From contig NZ_JACSCY010000005.1 in the NCBI RefSeq assembly GCF_014333615.1, positions 248,001 to 312,000 of the forward strand: DNA of 64,000 bases, read 5' to 3'. A program made the position numbers and the translations under genes. Under the pieces are notes generated by a model. It was not told where the DNA came from, ran no database searches, and saw only the letters and a program-made list of their open reading frames with translations. The stretch comes from Hymenobacter citatus (GTDB taxonomy: Bacteria; Bacteroidota; Bacteroidia; Cytophagales; Hymenobacteraceae). Shown here in pieces: positions 63,701 through 64,000 of this stretch; the first letter of the stretch is position 1; every line of letters begins with the position of its first letter.

Positions 63701-64000
63701 TGACCTACCTGCTGGACGTGCCTACCCAGCCGGTGCCGCTGTATTTCGACCGGAGCAAGCTGGAAATCATCCTGACCAATCTGCTGGCCAACGCCTTCAA
63801 GTATACCCGCAACAAGGGTAGGGTAGAGCTGGCCGCCACCGTCATTGGCAATGCTGCCGGCGAGGCCCTCTACCACCAGGGCCAACTGGCGGGCAACTAC
63901 TTGAAAATCACCGTGACGGATACGGGCGTGGGCATCAAGGCCAGCGAGCTGGGCCGGATTTTCGACCCCTACTACCAGGCCTCGCACACCAACACGTTGC
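60712..64000 (+). CDS. Hybrid two-component-type sensor (HTCS-like), N-terminal 1096 residues; cut by window end
   Basis: The frame is open from the ATG at 60712 to the last base. A signal/anchor segment (DILVFLSAPFLVVLKAV and WGVLLTLAGGHQALAQ) precedes two seven-bladed periplasmic propellers built of Reg_prop repeats (FIWVGTNRGLNRYDG, LWVGTERAGLSLYN, LWFGTRGHGLVTL), then a Y_Y_Y domain (about 770-843, YAYRLVGYNEDWVYPAPGQR), a transmembrane helix (853-871), a HisKA domain with FFTNISHELRTPLTLILGPM (His910) and HATPase_c with LEIILTNLLANAFKYTRNKG and VTDTGVGIKASELGRIFDPY. The receiver and AraC-type DNA-binding domains expected of an HTCS would lie beyond the window. It should sense a periplasmic oligosaccharide and activate the divergent PUL. 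Confidence 0.93.
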   Translation, partial: MGNRNRLQTHLRDILVFLSAPFLVVLKAVCSRYRWGVLLTLAGGHQALAQSAPSAFRFEHLTVNEGLSHSDGMAVTQDRAGFIWVGTNRGLNRYDGYTLKQYSLPVNPHNGISSNRISVLHVGTKGRLWVGTERAGLSLYNADQDDFFRLDEQHIPAAYQAQARLLAQSDVTALASDTLGRLWVGTDRTGLFVLTFDQQGRVQTVQQLSPYTHQQPVLLHITSLALDAEGKLWVGSRTSGLHFIRTTLASFQPQTATGAITSVRALHLDRHGDLWVGTDHRVYWVSAANRRTVRELSTHPLPQELPVIQSVYSDSFGRLWVGTIYGLHVWEAGARTGLAPPLRAETPTLFLPQDGEPFSINSERVHQIFEDQHQVLWLCASAGGLNKVDLRQKPFGSIRQQLTGRLALSNNYVNAIYKEEARNTLWFGTRNGVASYDLARHTYHNYLDQQSGGARGVDVSAVFQTTNGTLWFGTRGHGLVTLSRTNGQEKLTTYDKLPSGLSLSNTAIERITQDKRGTVWVATFSDGLCCFSPDGQYLGTYRTTNSALPTNQFSFLLYDAKRDVLWASTRDAGLLKLRATPSALRVLQHYQYAPGKPNSLRVNYTWPLLLDEQNTLWIGTIGGGLHQLRTDAAGHETMRSYFDQLPEQDVESILADEAGHLWIGGTGLYRFTPATRQYLRYDVADGLQSNAFKIGSAARAQDGTLYFGGINGINYFQPSDIQANPYAPTVQITGLRVTNRPVAVGDTVNGRVLLRQALSVPQTVTIRNAENDFLVEFVALNYANPQKSRYAYRLVGYNEDWVYPAPGQRTASFANLPAGHYTLEVKASNGEGVWSKHYATMQFEVLAPWWRTWWAYLLYVVAAVGAVAWFRRVEMAQQQLKNRLLLEQFQVEKEKELTDLKLGFFTNISHELRTPLTLILGPMEEIMRAAGPVADLRGKVQLMHRQTRKLLELVNQLLDFRKVETGHVPLRAQRADAVRFLTDIYSVFQLKAQERSVTYLLDVPTQPVPLYFDRSKLEIILTNLLANAFKYTRNKGRVELAATVIGNAAGEALYHQGQLAGNYLKITVTDTGVGIKASELGRIFDPYYQASHTNTL

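Overview
The window looks like a chromosomal segment from a GC-rich member of Bacteroidota, most likely Hymenobacter or a close relative (Cytophagales). The evidence is three SusC/SusD outer-membrane pairs, -7 promoter elements of the TAnnTTTG type, a hybrid two-component sensor next to a polysaccharide utilisation locus (PUL), a type IX secretion (T9SS) sorting-domain fragment, and abundant long inverted repeats between genes. No rRNA, tRNA, CRISPR array or intact insertion sequence was recognised.

Region 1 (1-10080, + strand): the 3' part of a susC gene, susD, a DUF5689 lipoprotein, a Tat-exported calcineurin-like phosphoesterase, a YncE-propeller/phosphoesterase fusion and a glycerophosphodiester phosphodiesterase. 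There is no glycosidase. The locus reads as an uptake system for organic phosphate esters. Region 2 (10081-12234) is strikingly AT-rich and holds one minus-strand gene, a membrane-anchored tandem GH26-like protein whose first domain appears catalytically dead. Region 3 (12380-18891) is a second susC-susD pair followed by an endonuclease/exonuclease/phosphatase (EEP) enzyme, then an orphan T9SS sorting-domain fragment.

Region 4 (19050-26326): a DUF892 ferritin-like gene, a TetR regulator and an RND efflux operon (adaptor, pump, TolC-type channel). They are tied together by four copies of a GACTnnnAGTC-type motif placed directly after -7-like elements. An orphan acyl-carrier-like protein, a four-PAS histidine kinase and a decayed piece of a conjugation coupling protein follow (26376-29375).

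Region 5 (29615-64000) is a large PUL. Divergent from a hybrid two-component-type sensor (cut by the window end), the minus strand encodes SusC, SusD, GH43_24-like, GH35, DUF2264, GH31, GH95, GH43-GH43, GH43, GH105-like, GH97, GH51, GH2, a plug-like secreted protein and a BNR_4-GH16 fusion. A GH43_24-like exo-galactanase, GH16, two beta-galactosidases, arabinofuranosidases, a fucosidase and uronic-acid enzymes best fit a branched arabinogalactan, such as plant arabinogalactan protein, as substrate. This is inference; rhamnogalacturonan side chains or xyloglucan remain possible.

The most unusual feature runs through the whole window. Almost every long junction between co-directional genes carries a paired inverted repeat (REPIN-like, usually two arms of about 25-45 bp around a 20-80 bp spacer). 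There are at least six sequence families, most of them present more than once. All three susC-susD junctions carry one, each from a different family, and within the PUL they separate tightly packed gene modules.
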